Below are positions 40,024 to 50,995 of a stretch of 64,000 bases of DNA, piece by piece. The translations under genes and the position numbers were made by a program. Below the pieces are notes generated by a model. The model ran no database searches, was not told the DNA's origin, and saw only the letters and a list, made by a program, of their open reading frames with translations. Position 1 is the first letter of the stretch. The number at the start of each line of letters is the position of its first letter. This stretch comes from Diaporthe sp. PMI_573 (taxonomy: Eukaryota > Ascomycota > Sordariomycetes > Diaporthales > Diaporthaceae), in contig JAJTUP010000090.1 in NCBI GenBank assembly GCA_021399435.1, positions 173,652 to 237,651 of the forward strand. Direction: 5' to 3'.

Positions 40024-41158
40024 CCATGATCGGACGAGGCGGGCTGACGAGGAGGCAGAGCGGCACTACCAGGCTGTCCGCTCATTTGCTATGGAACCGT
40101 TCCGCCTAGTCTACTTCCATGAGCTCGAGCTCACAGTGGCGCCTGAGACTCATTCCTTACTTGGCAAAATGAAAAGGACGCCACCTCTTGGTGGTCAGCT
40201 ATCGGTGTCTACTGTCCGCGAATACACAAATGGCTCACTTCGGTACCGGCTTCGATGTTGCCGGACCAACACAGACAAGCCAGTCACAGAGTCGGACTGG
40301 GTCACGAAGGAGACTTCTTGGCCAGATTACATCTTCCCGCACTTCAATGGAGAAAAGCTCATCGTCAGACGAGGCACCCACCACGGGAAGGATCTACCCG
40401 TGGAGCTGACCGATTTTGTGGTTCAAGGCTTGAACAAGCTCAAAGTAGCGACCATGCAGGCCGGGCCGACTGCTGACAAGATAGCCAGGAGCTTCCACTT
40501 GGCGGTCGAAGTCGTGGAAACTCTTAGCCACTCGGCAGTCCTGAAACACGTCTGGGCGACAGGTGTGGTTGATTCCGCTGAGACTTTGGAGAAGATCAGG
40601 AAGAGAATCGATGCGGTTCCAGACGAGGACGGAATTGCTGTGATTGATCGAAGTGGCATCACAGCGTCGGAGCTCTCCATAGACTTGACCGACCCGTTTA
40701 GCGCGAGCATATTTTCGATACCAGCCCGTGGCTCAGCGTGCACTCACATGGAATGCTTCGACCTTGAGACTTGGCTGAACACACGCCCAATCAAGCAGGC
40801 AATCAAAAATGGCCAACAATACGTTTGTACATCCCCGAAACGTCTCGAGCCCTCGGAGCCCGATAAGTGGAAATGTCCAATCTGTTTTGGGGATGCCAGG
40901 CCGAGGAGTCTTCGTATCGATGGCTTTCTGCTTAGTGTGCGTAAACAACTGGAGGAGCGAAACAAGCTGGAAACGAAGTCGATACTTGTCGGAGCTGATG
41001 GCACGTGGCGGCCCGTCGTCGAGCCAGTTGACGACGAGGATGCTGGCAGTGATGGTGATGGCCCGGTTTCGAAGGGTCCGGTTGCTAATTTGCGCAAGCG
41101 ATCAAGCAAGTCAACTTCCGTCGAGAGGGCGGCGATAGAGGTCATTGAGCTCGACTAG
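39992..41158 (+). CDS. SP-RING (Siz/PIAS-type) protein, 5' truncated
   Basis: The frame overlaps the end of copia pol; real gene sequence probably begins near 40018 (HDRTRRADEEAERHYQAVRS). Near residue 245 the MIZ/SP-RING is clear: ACTHMECFDLETWL, then KWKCPICFGDARPRSLRIDG. SP-RING proteins are SUMO E3 ligases that position the Ubc9-SUMO conjugate. The C-terminal tail is basic with a final IEVIELD, a plausible SUMO-interacting motif of the Siz type. The N-terminal SAP/PINIT regions would lie upstream and have been replaced by the retrotransposon; a PINIT-like remnant may be present at 60-200. Whether the truncated gene is expressed, for example from the copia LTR, is unknown. Confidence 0.75.
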   Translation: MISLHQAQARSHDRTRRADEEAERHYQAVRSFAMEPFRLVYFHELELTVAPETHSLLGKMKRTPPLGGQLSVSTVREYTNGSLRYRLRCCRTNTDKPVTESDWVTKETSWPDYIFPHFNGEKLIVRRGTHHGKDLPVELTDFVVQGLNKLKVATMQAGPTADKIARSFHLAVEVVETLSHSAVLKHVWATGVVDSAETLEKIRKRIDAVPDEDGIAVIDRSGITASELSIDLTDPFSASIFSIPARGSACTHMECFDLETWLNTRPIKQAIKNGQQYVCTSPKRLEPSEPDKWKCPICFGDARPRSLRIDGFLLSVRKQLEERNKLETKSILVGADGTWRPVVEPVDDEDAGSDGDGPVSKGPVANLRKRSSKSTSVERAAIEVIELD

Positions 41159-42538
41159 GCGTTATTAGCTGACGCACTGAGATTTTGGAATGGGAACTCG
41201 GAGGCTTGGGGTGCATGCTGATGGTGGCAAGTGGTTACGAGTGCGTTGCATTTGGGTGATGGCAATCTGCCCATCACCTGATTACTACTGAATTTTGAGC
41301 ATGGAGTTCAGGACCAAAAGCAGGCATCTATTTAGGCGTTGAAACATAGGCACAGCGTCCCGTACTTGCTTTACTAAATGGAGGTCGGGTACAAGACATG
41401 ACGAAACGACTTTGCAGGGACTGTGTAGTCTTAGGGCATATTAATACGGCCAGTGTACAACGCACCTGGGAAATTTCGGCCGGCCCCGTTACAATCTGTC
41501 ACAATATTGTGTATCTAGTAGTTACACAGCGCCCAGGCGCTTGGAAAGGCCGTGCTATGCCAACAGAGCTTGTTTTGATCCATCTCTTCCCACTGTTCCT
41601 CATGGCTTTGTGCGCTTAAATGCGGCCGGTCTCTGAGAATGCCGAACCATGACCTGAAGTTTCTAGTGACACCGTGCGTGTGGCAATAGGAAAGACACAA
41701 GAAGAATCCAAGAGCTATTGCCGACACACCGCTCCTGGCTGACTGTAGATATAAAAGTTACGCAGGAGAGTCTGATTTTGGGTTCTTGGAGAGAATTGTG
41801 ATTTCCACCAAGGACAGGTCGATTGTCTTCGGTGATCAATAAGCCTCAAGTCGCTGCATTTATACACTGGAGTTGTCATATCGCCAAGCATTACACAGAA
41901 ATACCTATTAGGCATCTCATTCACTGTGCTTTGCTTCCGCGGATGTGAAAGATACGTATGGGCACCTGAGTTGAGTAAAATGGTGTCAAGGTTACTTCTG
42001 GCCGGCCGTGGCGTTTGAGGGTATCCTGCTGGTCCTTGACTGAGAATTCGACCTCCTTGACTTGGAGACGGGCTTTGGCGCAGCTGTCCCGAAGACCGTC
42101 AGAGTGTCGGCGTTTCTCTGGGTGGCGGAAATGAGTATCTCGGTATCCGCTAAATCCTGCTTTCTTCGGCTGCAGATAACCGTCCTGTAGCTTTCGCGGA
42201 AATCCATCGCGTTTCAGAATTCTCGAGTGGGACATCAGCATTCGACCGAGATTTTACGAACTTAAACGCGGTACAAAGCACAGGTGGGGGGCTTCACTTC
42301 ACCATACCGAGGCCACCCAGCCAGCCCGGCACGACTACCTATAGGTATCTAGGCTCGGGCCCTACCCTTTCGTCCTAAATTTCCCGACAACGCTCGGAAA
42401 TATCATGAACCGGTTTAAGAGGACGACGGACGAGGGAATTAGTTGATTGCAGGCCGAAACTAAAGACCAAAATAGAGGACCCTGCTGCAGTTCTCAAAAC
42501 TGCAGCTCAAATTGCTGAATTTAATTAGGTAGATGCCT
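41159..42538. other. 1.4-kb stretch without a supported gene
   Basis: Two overlapping minus frames at 42241-41921 and 42207-41992 look partly coding (KRRHSDGLRDSCAKARLQVK or ATQRNADTLTVFGTAAPKPV), but I cannot decide between them or assign a family. Confidence 0.3.
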
Positions 42539-42913
42539 TCATCCAGATGGCGCTGCGGTCTTCAAGGCCTTTTCTAAGAGATCCAACGCGTCCTCCACCA
42601 ACAATGCGTCCTGTCCTTCCTGGCCAGGCTCGAACGTCAAACACTCTATCTTTGATGCTGGGTCCACCCGAAGAACCATCTGGTTGCTGTCTGGAAACGG
42701 CCGCTCCATCGCGACTTTGGTCGAAGTCTGTTTTAAGGATCCCCGTCTCGTGTGGAAGTCTTTGAACACCTCGGTAAAGGCAGCCAGGAAAGCAGTGAGA
42801 TCTGCCATGACTGCCTTGTACCCCTTACTATCCGGAGCGGAGTAAATAGGATTACTAGCCCACTCCGCGCGCCAGGCAAGGAATTTTCTGAGTGGTGTGG
42901 GAAGCCCCGTCAT
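42539..42913 (-). CDS. Hypothetical ORF (124 codons)
   Basis: Starts MTGLPTPLRKFLAWRAEWAS and contains the helical segment MADLTAFLAAFTEVFKDF and an acidic end VEDALDLLEKALKTA. Composition is coding-like. No family was recognised; it lies next to a hAT end fragment and could be partial. Confidence 0.35.
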   Translation of the reverse strand: MTGLPTPLRKFLAWRAEWASNPIYSAPDSKGYKAVMADLTAFLAAFTEVFKDFHTRRGSLKQTSTKVAMERPFPDSNQMVLRVDPASKIECLTFEPGQEGQDALLVEDALDLLEKALKTAAPSG

Positions 42914-43039
42914 TCTCCTTGGACGAGATCATCTCCCACGGATCATACCTTCCATGGAAAGCTAGAGATCGAACACCGACTGCGGGGGACAATCTGGCCA
43001 GCCCCTGGACTGTCCACTCAAGCTGTTACAACGCTGGCA

Positions 43040-43293
43040 TCAATTCAAGTAAGTCAAGTTCGGGGGTGTAACTTGATTACTTGAAATAAAATCGTCCTTG
43101 AACTTACTTAACTTGATTTGAATTGATATACTTGAATTGAAAGCGCTGACCTGAGGCCAGGATGAAGCTATTGGTACTCTCACGCCTCCACTCCATCCCA
43201 ACCCATCAGGTCTCCACCAAAACTGACGACCTCGCCCACAGTGATCGCTTGATGGCCTAGCCAATTCCGTAGGCACTGTATTTCCTCTATTAT
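43040..43293 (-). repeat. 254-bp hAT end repeat, copy B
   Basis: Solo 3' end of the same hAT family as copy A at 29771-30024. It ends abruptly at 43293, where copy A continues into transposase sequence. Confidence 0.85.
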
Positions 43294-43809
43294 ACAAGAC
43301 AATATGCAATATATCTGCACCCTGGCCGGCAAGGATCTGGACTGCATGGACGGCAATGACTGCGGTCATGGGCTTGTCAACGAGTGCATTCGGGGGATTC
43401 CTCGGGGGCGGAAGCAACAGATCAGGTGTGAGATGGTTGAATTTTTCTCGTCTGAGGACGGCGATCATTACTTCCGTCACCTACCTAATCAGAAAAAGGC
43501 CAAGGGCGCTACATTGCAGAATGAGACGCTGAGGAGGCTTCAGAGAGTAGAGTTTGCTGACGGTCAAGGAGCGATGCCGGAGGCCGTGATGAGGGAAAGC
43601 CCAACACTGGGTACTACTGTTATGCATAGTATTTATATACCGGTAGTACCTGGGTCTGCAAGGTGCTTCAAGTAGCGGTCAGCACTGGCAAACCATCCCC
43701 GCCGATGTAGCACCATACTATACAGTAGACTTGGATCGAAAAATGTAAATACGGCCTGTGTCAGGTGAAAGATATATTTGACAATTTCTATTCGTACTCG
43801 CAAGATTGC
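43294..43809. other. Region upstream of RING gene
   Basis: A minus-strand open segment next to the hAT end (NPPNALVDKPMTAVIAVHAV, QILAGQGADILHIVLYN) and a plus-strand frame (43304-43675) compete; neither is assigned. TATA-like ATTTATATA lies at about 43630. Confidence 0.3.
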
Positions 43810-44393
43810 ATGGACAATCGCCAAGCCAACCCCTACACGTCAAGGACGGCAGCCATTCGACCTGGGACCAATAATCAAATGGACTTACAGAAACAAATAA
43901 TTGACTTCACCGTTGACGTCGACAACTGTACAATCTGCTTTTCTGCTCTTCTAACGGAGAGATACGGATATAATGGATGTGGGCATGTAAGTATACGCTT
44001 TTTGAGGTATTTTCCATTCTTACATGCTATCGCAGATGATATGTATGGATTGCGCAGAGATAAGAAGCCATAAGCGTTGCCAACGTGACCCATTTGAAGA
44101 GCAGGAGCTTTGTAGGTTGTGGAAACTGGATGAATGTTCGATTTGCTACAGAAAGATGAATGGAGAGTCTCCTCTTCTAGCACTTCAATGTGGTATAATC
44201 GCCCTGTTGCAATATGATTATTCTGATCGCTAATAATATTACAGGACACATCTTTTGCGACGAATGTTATGTGAGTTATGCTAGCTTGTGGTTGAAGCAT
44301 AATCCTACACGCGTGAACATCCCTTGTCCTTACTGTAGAGGGATTGTACAAGAGATTTGGCCCTGTATTTATTACAATATTGGAAATATCTGA
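43810..44393 (+). CDS. RING-type zinc finger protein, three exons (160 aa)
   Basis: Exons 43810-43986, 44036-44192 and 44245-44393; introns of 49 nt (GTAAGT...CGCAG) and 52 nt (GTATAA, branch GCTAATAA, ACAG) restore a single frame. The spliced protein has two half-sites: CTICFSALLTERYGYNGCGH then MICMDC near residues 40-65, and CSICYRKMNGESPLLALQCG, HIFCDECYVSYASLWLKHN, PCPYCRG near 90-150. The second is a full C3HC4 RING; the first looks like another RING start whose second half is replaced. RING proteins usually act as ubiquitin E3 ligases. ATG at 43810 is chosen as the first in-frame ATG. No lesion was seen. Confidence 0.75.
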
Positions 44394-45223
44394 AACAATG
44401 CACAAGAATCCGGCAAATAGACCTTGTAACCGGATCTTGACTTCAGGCAGGGCAGATTACTCACCCGCTACAGGCTCAGAGGATATGGAGTTAGACTATC
44501 AAGCGACGTTCAAACACGATTATGCCCTATACCCCATCTTGCCTATCCTCAAACTTGTTCCGGGATGTTTTCTACCTGATAGTTTGGTTCCCGTCTCCCC
44601 ACATCTCTATCCTGTTTATTCTCGCTTTTCACTGCCCTATTTTCAGAATGTGTGCGTTGAATCTCACAAGTTTGGTGCAGTTTCTGAGAATACCGTTCGG
44701 CTGAACAGTACTGGGTAATTCGTAGGCTATGAATTGATATGTCTTGTCTGATAGCTTAGGCGGATGATTGATGCTTGGGTAGAGATAAGCTTATTTCCTT
44801 CCAAATTCGGGTTTCTGCCTATGATGCCATCAATCTAGATGCATCCGGCCGATCCGAAATATTTGAACCGCCCATCAAACCTGATCGACGATTGCAGAGG
44901 TCAGCTCGCGTCTGATAAAAGCGCGGCGTAAGTATTTGTTCTATTGAAAGTTCATTGCAGCCGTGTATTTTTTAGCTCATGCCAGAGGCCACGCAACAAG
45001 ATACCGTTTATGTACTTATGTTCCAAAAAACAGTACTTTATCCGGACTTCACCTTTCAACTTTAAACATATTTAAACATAGAAGTACATCCCTTGCCTAC
45101 CTTGCATTACCCTACGCATAAGCCATCTCAACTAATATAAAACAGTCTTATATCCCCTACATTTTAAGTAATCCAATCATCAAGCACGCGTAGTCCCAGT
45201 TACATTGCCATCCCTTAGCAAAA
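44394..45223. other. Intergenic stretch, promoter of small secreted gene
   Basis: No supported gene. The last 200 bases are AT- and pyrimidine-rich (CTTATATCCCCTACATTT), typical of fungal core promoters upstream of the ATG at 45224. Confidence 0.4.
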
Positions 45224-45654
45224 ATGAATGCTCTTCTCTTCGTTACAGGTCTGCTTACACTTGGGTCTTCCCACAATATATTTAGGAATAATGGTACTCC
45301 CGTCCTTGTTCCCTCCACCATCATGACTATTGACTAATGTGATTTGGGTATATAGGGATTGTTGAGGCTCGTCAAGTCCTGATTCTTGACGGTATAATAA
45401 TTACGCTTCAATTCCTTCACTCAAAGATACGCGCTAATTATGACACAGGGAAGCCCTCTAATGCTATTGACAGTCCTGCGGAAGATTCAAAGTCTAAAAT
45501 ATTTGAAAGTTTTTCTTCTGAACACGGTGAATCGACTGCTACCGAGTCTGCTATCCTCGAACGGCAGGAGACCCAGGAATCTTCGCTTTACTCAATTCAA
45601 GCAGCGCAGTTAGTTACTAGCACCGTCGAACATCGCCCTGGAACACACAACTAA
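45224..45654 (+). CDS. Small secreted protein candidate, three exons (103 aa)
   Basis: Exons 45224-45293, 45356-45391 and 45449-45654. Introns of 62 nt (donor GTACTC, branch GACTAAT, acceptor TATATAG) and 57 nt (GTATAA, branch GCTAATT, CACAG) give one frame of 104 codons including the stop. The N-terminus MNALLFVTGLLTLGSSHN is a plausible signal peptide. The mature chain is short, Ser/Glu-rich (KIFESFSSEHGESTATESAI) and free of cysteines. The context ATCCCTTAGCAAAAATGAAT is good for initiation. No family is known to me. Each exon is too short to stand out alone, so support rests on two consistent splice pairs plus the signal peptide. Confidence 0.6.
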
Positions 45655-46477
45655 TGCGATATCAGGGTCCCTGAACCAACAGTTACTGTATACGTTAATG
45701 TCTGCTAGACTAGCTACGAATCGCTAGTAGCATGATGATGGTTCTTATTGTGTGGATTTTGAAACTGGTCTTCTTTTCCAAATTGGATCAAAGTTAATGT
45801 GGATCTGTTGAGACTTTTGAGATGGGAAATGGAGCCCTAAGTAGAGGAGTGCGCGGCGTTAAATGAACCCAAGCTTTCTTGAACCATTAAATTCCCTCCT
45901 CAACTTTGGAACAAACGGCTATCTGTTGTGTCATAATTACTAGCCCACCAGCCCTCCAAAACCTGCTTGTCTCGGCAGCGCATCGAAAAGCGCAACTGAA
46001 CTTAGCTTTTCTGTTCCAGATGCTTCCTGCTGACATCCTGGAATGTATCTGAGGTGGAAAGCCCTGTCCAGAATTGTCTCTCCTGAGATCGGTAACAAGT
46101 CGGCAATTAACCCTATGAAGCTACTGGCAGCAATCTTGATGTGTCTTTGTTGCAACAGCCTCTAGCCTGGTATAACAGTGAACTGTCCATGGACGACGCG
46201 GCATGGCGACCTTGTCGCTCCTGATACCAACAATCCGGAAAGCGACGATCAGTTCTCAGAACGCGTTTTGTCGTATCCATTCCGTTGCGCCCACACAGCT
46301 CTTTCTAGAGGCCTGCGACCGCGAGCATCTTGTAGGGGACAAAACGATCATGGCTGACCTTCACCCAACGCGTCATAAGTTGGTGGTCCGCCCGCCCAAG
46401 CCGTGTATCTGCTTATCTTTCCCGCCGTCTAGAAACTCGAAATCGTTTTTTGTTTATGTTGAATGGCTGGGACTTAG
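45655..46477. other. Unassigned stretch
   Basis: Short frames only (for example 46155-45940 minus). No motif was recognised. Confidence 0.3.
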
Positions 46478-46948
46478 CTACTGGTATAATCCCAAGAGCG
46501 CGGCATTGGAACTCAGCATATGGTTGGTCTTCCATGTAGAGGTCAGCCCTTTGATGAAAAGACGCGGAAAAGTAGCTGAGTGTCCGATATCTAAATATTC
46601 AATTAAATGTTCTCGAGATTCCGCCGTACCTGGACCCCCAGAGCGTCCTATGCATGCGTCGAGAACAGCCAAGTCTTGATACGCGACTCTGGCAAACGCG
46701 GTCTTCCTCCGCGCATTCGCTTGACCATCAGAGGTGCATAGAGTACGAACGAAGTCGCCAATAGACCAGTTCATTTCGTCAACAATATATCGCCAGACCA
46801 GGTCAAGCTTCTCTGTGCCATTTCGCCGCTCCCTTCTTATACCGGTATCGGTATTCGCCTGGAGCTCTGATGAAGGTGACGGCGTGTTGAAGGCTGACGG
46901 GTCGCTTATAGAACGGATGGACGAAAGCGGTGATGTAGATGTTTCCAT
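46478..46948 (-). CDS. Hypothetical protein (156 codons)
   Basis: ATG-initiated frame METSTSPLSSIRSISDPSAF with a Ser-rich start, then KLDLVWRYIVDEMNWSIGDF, VRTLCTSDGQANARRKTAFA and HLIEYLDIGH. The Trp-rich helix followed by an RR-x-K-T-x-F segment recalls N-terminal regions of multicopy fungal proteins of unknown function, but I cannot name the family. The last 30 codons look less coding, so the 3' part may be lost or spliced. Confidence 0.45.
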   Translation of the reverse strand: METSTSPLSSIRSISDPSAFNTPSPSSELQANTDTGIRRERRNGTEKLDLVWRYIVDEMNWSIGDFVRTLCTSDGQANARRKTAFARVAYQDLAVLDACIGRSGGPGTAESREHLIEYLDIGHSATFPRLFIKGLTSTWKTNHMLSSNAALLGLYQ

Positions 46949-47528
46949 TGTACGTCTCGGCTTGGTTGAATTGTATAGGGACGCTGTTGTTATATTGTAT
47001 GATGCTGCACAGAGTTTGGTGAGCTCATTACGAAGTTGGGGGATGGCCCACCAAATCGTGTCAAAATCTCTCAGGCCCTCTGGGAGCCATTACCCCTTTA
47101 GGGAAGGCGTCGCGCTGTTAAGCGCGCCAAGTGGGTCTGAGTGCCTGAGGTAAGTGTGCTGTTGGTAGCGTCGTGGCATCCGATCCCGGTTGACTGGGTC
47201 ACCCAAACGGGTCCTCTTGGTGCCGACGTGTTGGTTCATAACATGTGTACCTTAGGATTGCGGGTACTTCTAATTATAATTTTAATGTTTACGTCACATA
47301 AATAAGTACTGTGGTTTTGGAAGTACTGTACTGTTTGTTTCTCTTGTGGACTTCCATGTGGGCTCAAAACCTGAAATTCGAATAACATGAAAGCAAAAGG
47401 ACAAACTACAGTTACTGTAGGCATAGTGCGGTTGTATCCCCCTTGCTGGATAAAGCTCGCCGCTTCCCCGCCATCCTCAAGTCGATAAACGTGCTCACTG
47501 CTTGCACTTCTCCGAACAATTCAGGGCA

Positions 47529-48328
47529 ATGGGGGATCCTATGGGTGTCGACTCCGACGCTGTCGATCTGCCGACGGCGGCGGGGACACGACGGCGAGCT
47601 GTGGGAAGGCGACTCTACACGATCGATAACATGCGTAGGCTTGTCAAAGACGAAGCGATCACGTTCTTCAACGCTAATATCGAGAACTTTTTAAGCGATT
47701 GGATAACCGTCGTCGAGCAGACAAACTTGCCGAGCAACATAGCAAGCTCGGATCCCTACGTCATCACCGTCTTCAAGCGGCTGGACAGCATGATCGACGC
47801 AGGCGAGAGTATACGCTTTAGGCTTGCTTACATACAACTCATGCGTGTGTTTCAATCCTTGGAAAGGATTATTGACGCGGAGAGGCGAGCTGGGCGCATC
47901 CGAAAAGAGAGGGGTAAGGGCAATGCGACCGTCGCAATGAAGATTTATAGGAGTGCTCAGCCGCCGCACGTCTCCCGGCATCGCCCAAAAAAACGCAAAC
48001 AAATCGCAAGGTGGTGGACGACGTTTGCAGGACCATCACCACTCTTCGTCACTATCTACTCGGAAGCAGCTGAGAAGATCATGTGAGTATATGCGTCCTT
48101 CTCTCTACTCCTCCGCTAACATGCCAAAGCAAGAATTGCCGCAAGAAAGACAAACAAACGCTCGAAGTCCTAGCGTCTACCATCTTGCAAAACGCACCTG
48201 GGGAGCTCGTCAAGGCATGCGTAGGTCTCGCAGAAATAGCGGAACTGGCAATTCGGCCGGATCAGACACTGGATAGGCAAAAGGCTGTCGCAGAAGTCAG
48301 GCACGATTTACGTCGTTGGGCTAAGTAA
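47529..48328 (+). CDS. Hypothetical protein, two exons (250 aa)
   Basis: Exon 1 is 47529-48082 and exon 2 is 48130-48328; a 47-nt intron (donor GTGAGT, branch GCTAAC, acceptor AAAG) joins EAAEKI to IKNCRKKDKQTLEVLASTIL in frame. The protein is helical and basic: RRLYTIDNMRRLVKDEAITF, RLDSMIDAGESIRFRLAYIQ, RVFQSLERIIDAERRAGRIR, with a nuclear-signal-like RPKKRKQ near residue 165. The start is the first ATG (MGDPMGVDSDAVDLP). No family was recognised. It is divergently oriented from the unknown gene at 46478-46948, with about 580 bp between the starts. Confidence 0.5.
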
Positions 48329-49519
48329 TTGCAAATGTTGAGCCCACCTCTCTTCACATTGCACATTAAGAACCGAGACTTCCACTACAATGCTTCGTGC
48401 ACTTGTCACGTTTTGGGGTCCCCCTGGCCTGAATTCTTAGCCCCCCTGCTTTTGGTACCCCCCCCCTCCTGCCTTTCAGGACCCCTCTCTCCTCGGATAA
48501 TACAACCATTTTTATCACCACTTATAGACGACATATGTGCCCGACACGAGCAGAATGCCCAGTCCCGCACCAATGGCCTAGCGGTTAATGCCATAGCCGA
48601 CATCATTGCCCCTCTGGCGTTACATTTTCCTCATTTCGATTGCTTGCATAGGAGTAGGAATTCCATATTCACAGCCTGCTCTTCCTATCACACTCGCGGT
48701 CTATCTAAGCTTAAAGGCGCTTTGTGCATATAGACGAAGAAGGATGATAAATGGCTAGCCACTACTCGCAATAACTATTTTATAACTTATACTTCCTAAA
48801 CAAGTTCATCCTTCAAAATAGGGCCACATCTCAAACCTGTAATTTCGCTAATTGCGTTTTCGGTCCCTATATTTAAGTGTCGAGAGGTCAGGAGAAGATG
48901 CTGGGCAAAGATTGCTTGAGGGCAGATCAGGATCTGAACATTCCGTGCTATGTTACGATTGAGACCTAACTACATTGTGATTCCAGTGCGTCTAGCCACC
49001 CATCTTATAACCTGACCTGCCCATCCCTCATGGATCTCGATGCACGCTGGCCTGAGCGAGGCTCAGCCCTGACTTGGGCGCCATATGGGCCTGAGCGGTG
49101 CTGCGGTGCCTTTCGCCGATACTACGGTGCCCTTCACCGGGCCTCCGACGGGCCCGAAGTGCTGCCTTCCAACACTATTTCATTTATTCTAGTCTACTAT
49201 GATCTGCCGTGGTACAAGCCCTTCACCATCTCACCAATCACCTACCACTTCTTTTAGCGATGAGTACTCTTTCACATCTGAATCATCAGCCAGTACGATA
49301 GAGTGTGAGGGATTGTGCTGCCGCGCCGCTGAAGTGGGAAGCCAGGTAGCCAACCATGATGGTACCCAGCCGTCATGGTGTAGATATTCGCCACCTGAGG
49401 GAATTAAATACGACTAACATACTATGGCGGCCGAGGCTGTAGCAAATAAAGGTGAGAGACCTCACAAAACTCTTGACCAGGTAAATCTGACATCAACTAG
49501 TTGATTTAACCTGCAATTA
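48329..49519. other. 1.2-kb stretch without a supported gene
   Basis: Contains a C-run (48459-48466) and short frames only. Nothing recognised. Confidence 0.4.
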
Positions 49520-49840
49520 CATATCCTGTCGAGAGGTGGTTATCTACAAAGAGCGATGTGTATTCAAAGCATGATAACCAGCTTGATTACTGGTCTGCGA
49601 AGCGGTTTGAGTATCCTCGTGTAGCCAAAATGGCGATTGACGTCTTGTCAATTCCCGCCATGGCTGCCGAGTGTGAGAAGACGTTTTCTTCTTCTGGTAG
49701 TATGGTTTCACCTAAACGACACCGATTGGACGCGAGCACAGACAGTTAGATCATGGCTAAGAGGAGGCTTGTTGGAGGAATATGATGGGTTGCTGAAGGA
49801 GATAGGTGACGACGTGGTTGAGGCTGTAAACCAGGGGTAG
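49520..49840 (+). pseudogene. hAT transposase relic, dimerisation domain
   Basis: Reads PVERWLSTKSDVYSKHDNQL, YWSAKRFEYPRVAKMAIDVL, SIPAMAAECEKTFSSSGSMV, then, after a short frameshifting deletion at about 49741, TVRSWLRGGLLEEYDGLLKE. This is the hAT C-terminal domain (AECE-x-x-FSSSG). Upstream catalytic parts are missing. Confidence 0.8.
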
Positions 49841-49844
49841 TCAG

Positions 49845-50195
49845 CAAGGAGGGCACGATTCATAGTCAGTCGTGGCGAAGAGACAGTTTCTCTAGTACTA
49901 TCACGGGGCCCGAATGAAGGTATTTACAGCAACAAATATCCGTTCTGGCTGGCGGGCGACGGGTCTCTGGCTAGTGTCTAAGCATAGGGCACATGGAAGC
50001 CACTTTATGGAAGATAACCGGCGGAAGGAAGCGATACCGTCAAATTCTAAGGCAAGGGAACCACGAGGGCATCAATTCTGCACAGATAAGTCTTTTGTCC
50101 ACGCCAAGGGACCGTTTTTTCAACACCCAGGAGCTACGGGGCATGGTGGCCCAGTATGCCCGTCAGAAGAATCTAAGCCCCACATCACGACTAGA
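49845..50195 (+). pseudogene. Pogo transposon relic
   Basis: The DNA parallels 8040-8400 of the intact pogo element (shared TATCCGTTCTGGCTGGCGGG-type blocks and GCATAGGGCAC...GGAAGCCACTTTAT) with indels that break the frame. NIRSGWRATGLWLVSKHRAH and PSEESKPHITTR show the region after the DDE core. No terminal repeats were found. Confidence 0.8.
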
Positions 50196-50274
50196 ACATC
50201 ATGACCTCAACCAGAGCCGGGTTCAGTCCCTCCCTTGCCAGTGAACTGGTTCTTGGAAACTTGCTTTTCTTCCT

Positions 50275-50337
50275 CTTTTCCTTTTTCCTTTTTCCTTTTT
50301 CCTTTTTCCTTTTTTTTTTTTTTTTTTTTTTTTTTTT
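50275..50337. repeat. (CTTTTTC)n followed by a 28-base T run
   Basis: Heptamer CTTTTTC repeated about five times, then T28 (50310-50337). It could be a retroelement poly(A) tail on the minus strand or a simple microsatellite. Confidence 0.85.
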
Positions 50338-50995
50338 CGCAGGGGGTCGATCGGCTCTCACATCGCTGACCCATCTGCCCGGGGCGCTCTTGAACCACTG
50401 CATCGTCACCTTTTGGATCCGGCTGGCTTGATCTAGGGTAGGATTTCTGAGAATCAGAAGGGCGTCGGTGCCTCAAGGTATGGTTTGTACTGGGACGGGG
50501 GCTCAATGCCTCCTGAATTACGAGCTCATGATAGCGCAATACGATGAAACGAGCAAGTTCATGCCTTCAAATATGGCTTTGAGACCTTTGCCTCGACGGC
50601 GGTCTCTTCCATTGCGACAAGGTTGGAATAAGAGTATCCAGAAAAATCAAGAGATCTTGTCCCGGTGTTATTAGGCTTTGAATTCACGCAAAGAAAGGAA
50701 GGCGAGGGAGACTGGCCGTTTTCCACTCCCGCCTTCAGGTAATAGGATGGCTACCACGTGGCGCACTGGCCCCTTAAGCTATGTTCACCCCCTCAGCTGG
50801 TGCATCCCCTAATTTTTGCCTGAGGCAGCAAATGAATTCTCACCCTATTATATATCGAGAAAAAATGCTCATCTATCACTCCAGGCAGGTTTCATTACCC
50901 TAACATACACATGACTATTACTAAAGCATCAGACTACTGCCTCTGCACTTCACTGAAGATTCCCCACTTCCTTTTGCCCACCAACAACTCACAGG
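50338..50995. other. BCS1-like gene upstream region
   Basis: No supported gene. A TATA-like ATTATATATCG at 50846-50856 precedes the BCS1-like start codon by about 140 bases and is followed by C/T-rich leader sequence. Confidence 0.45.
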
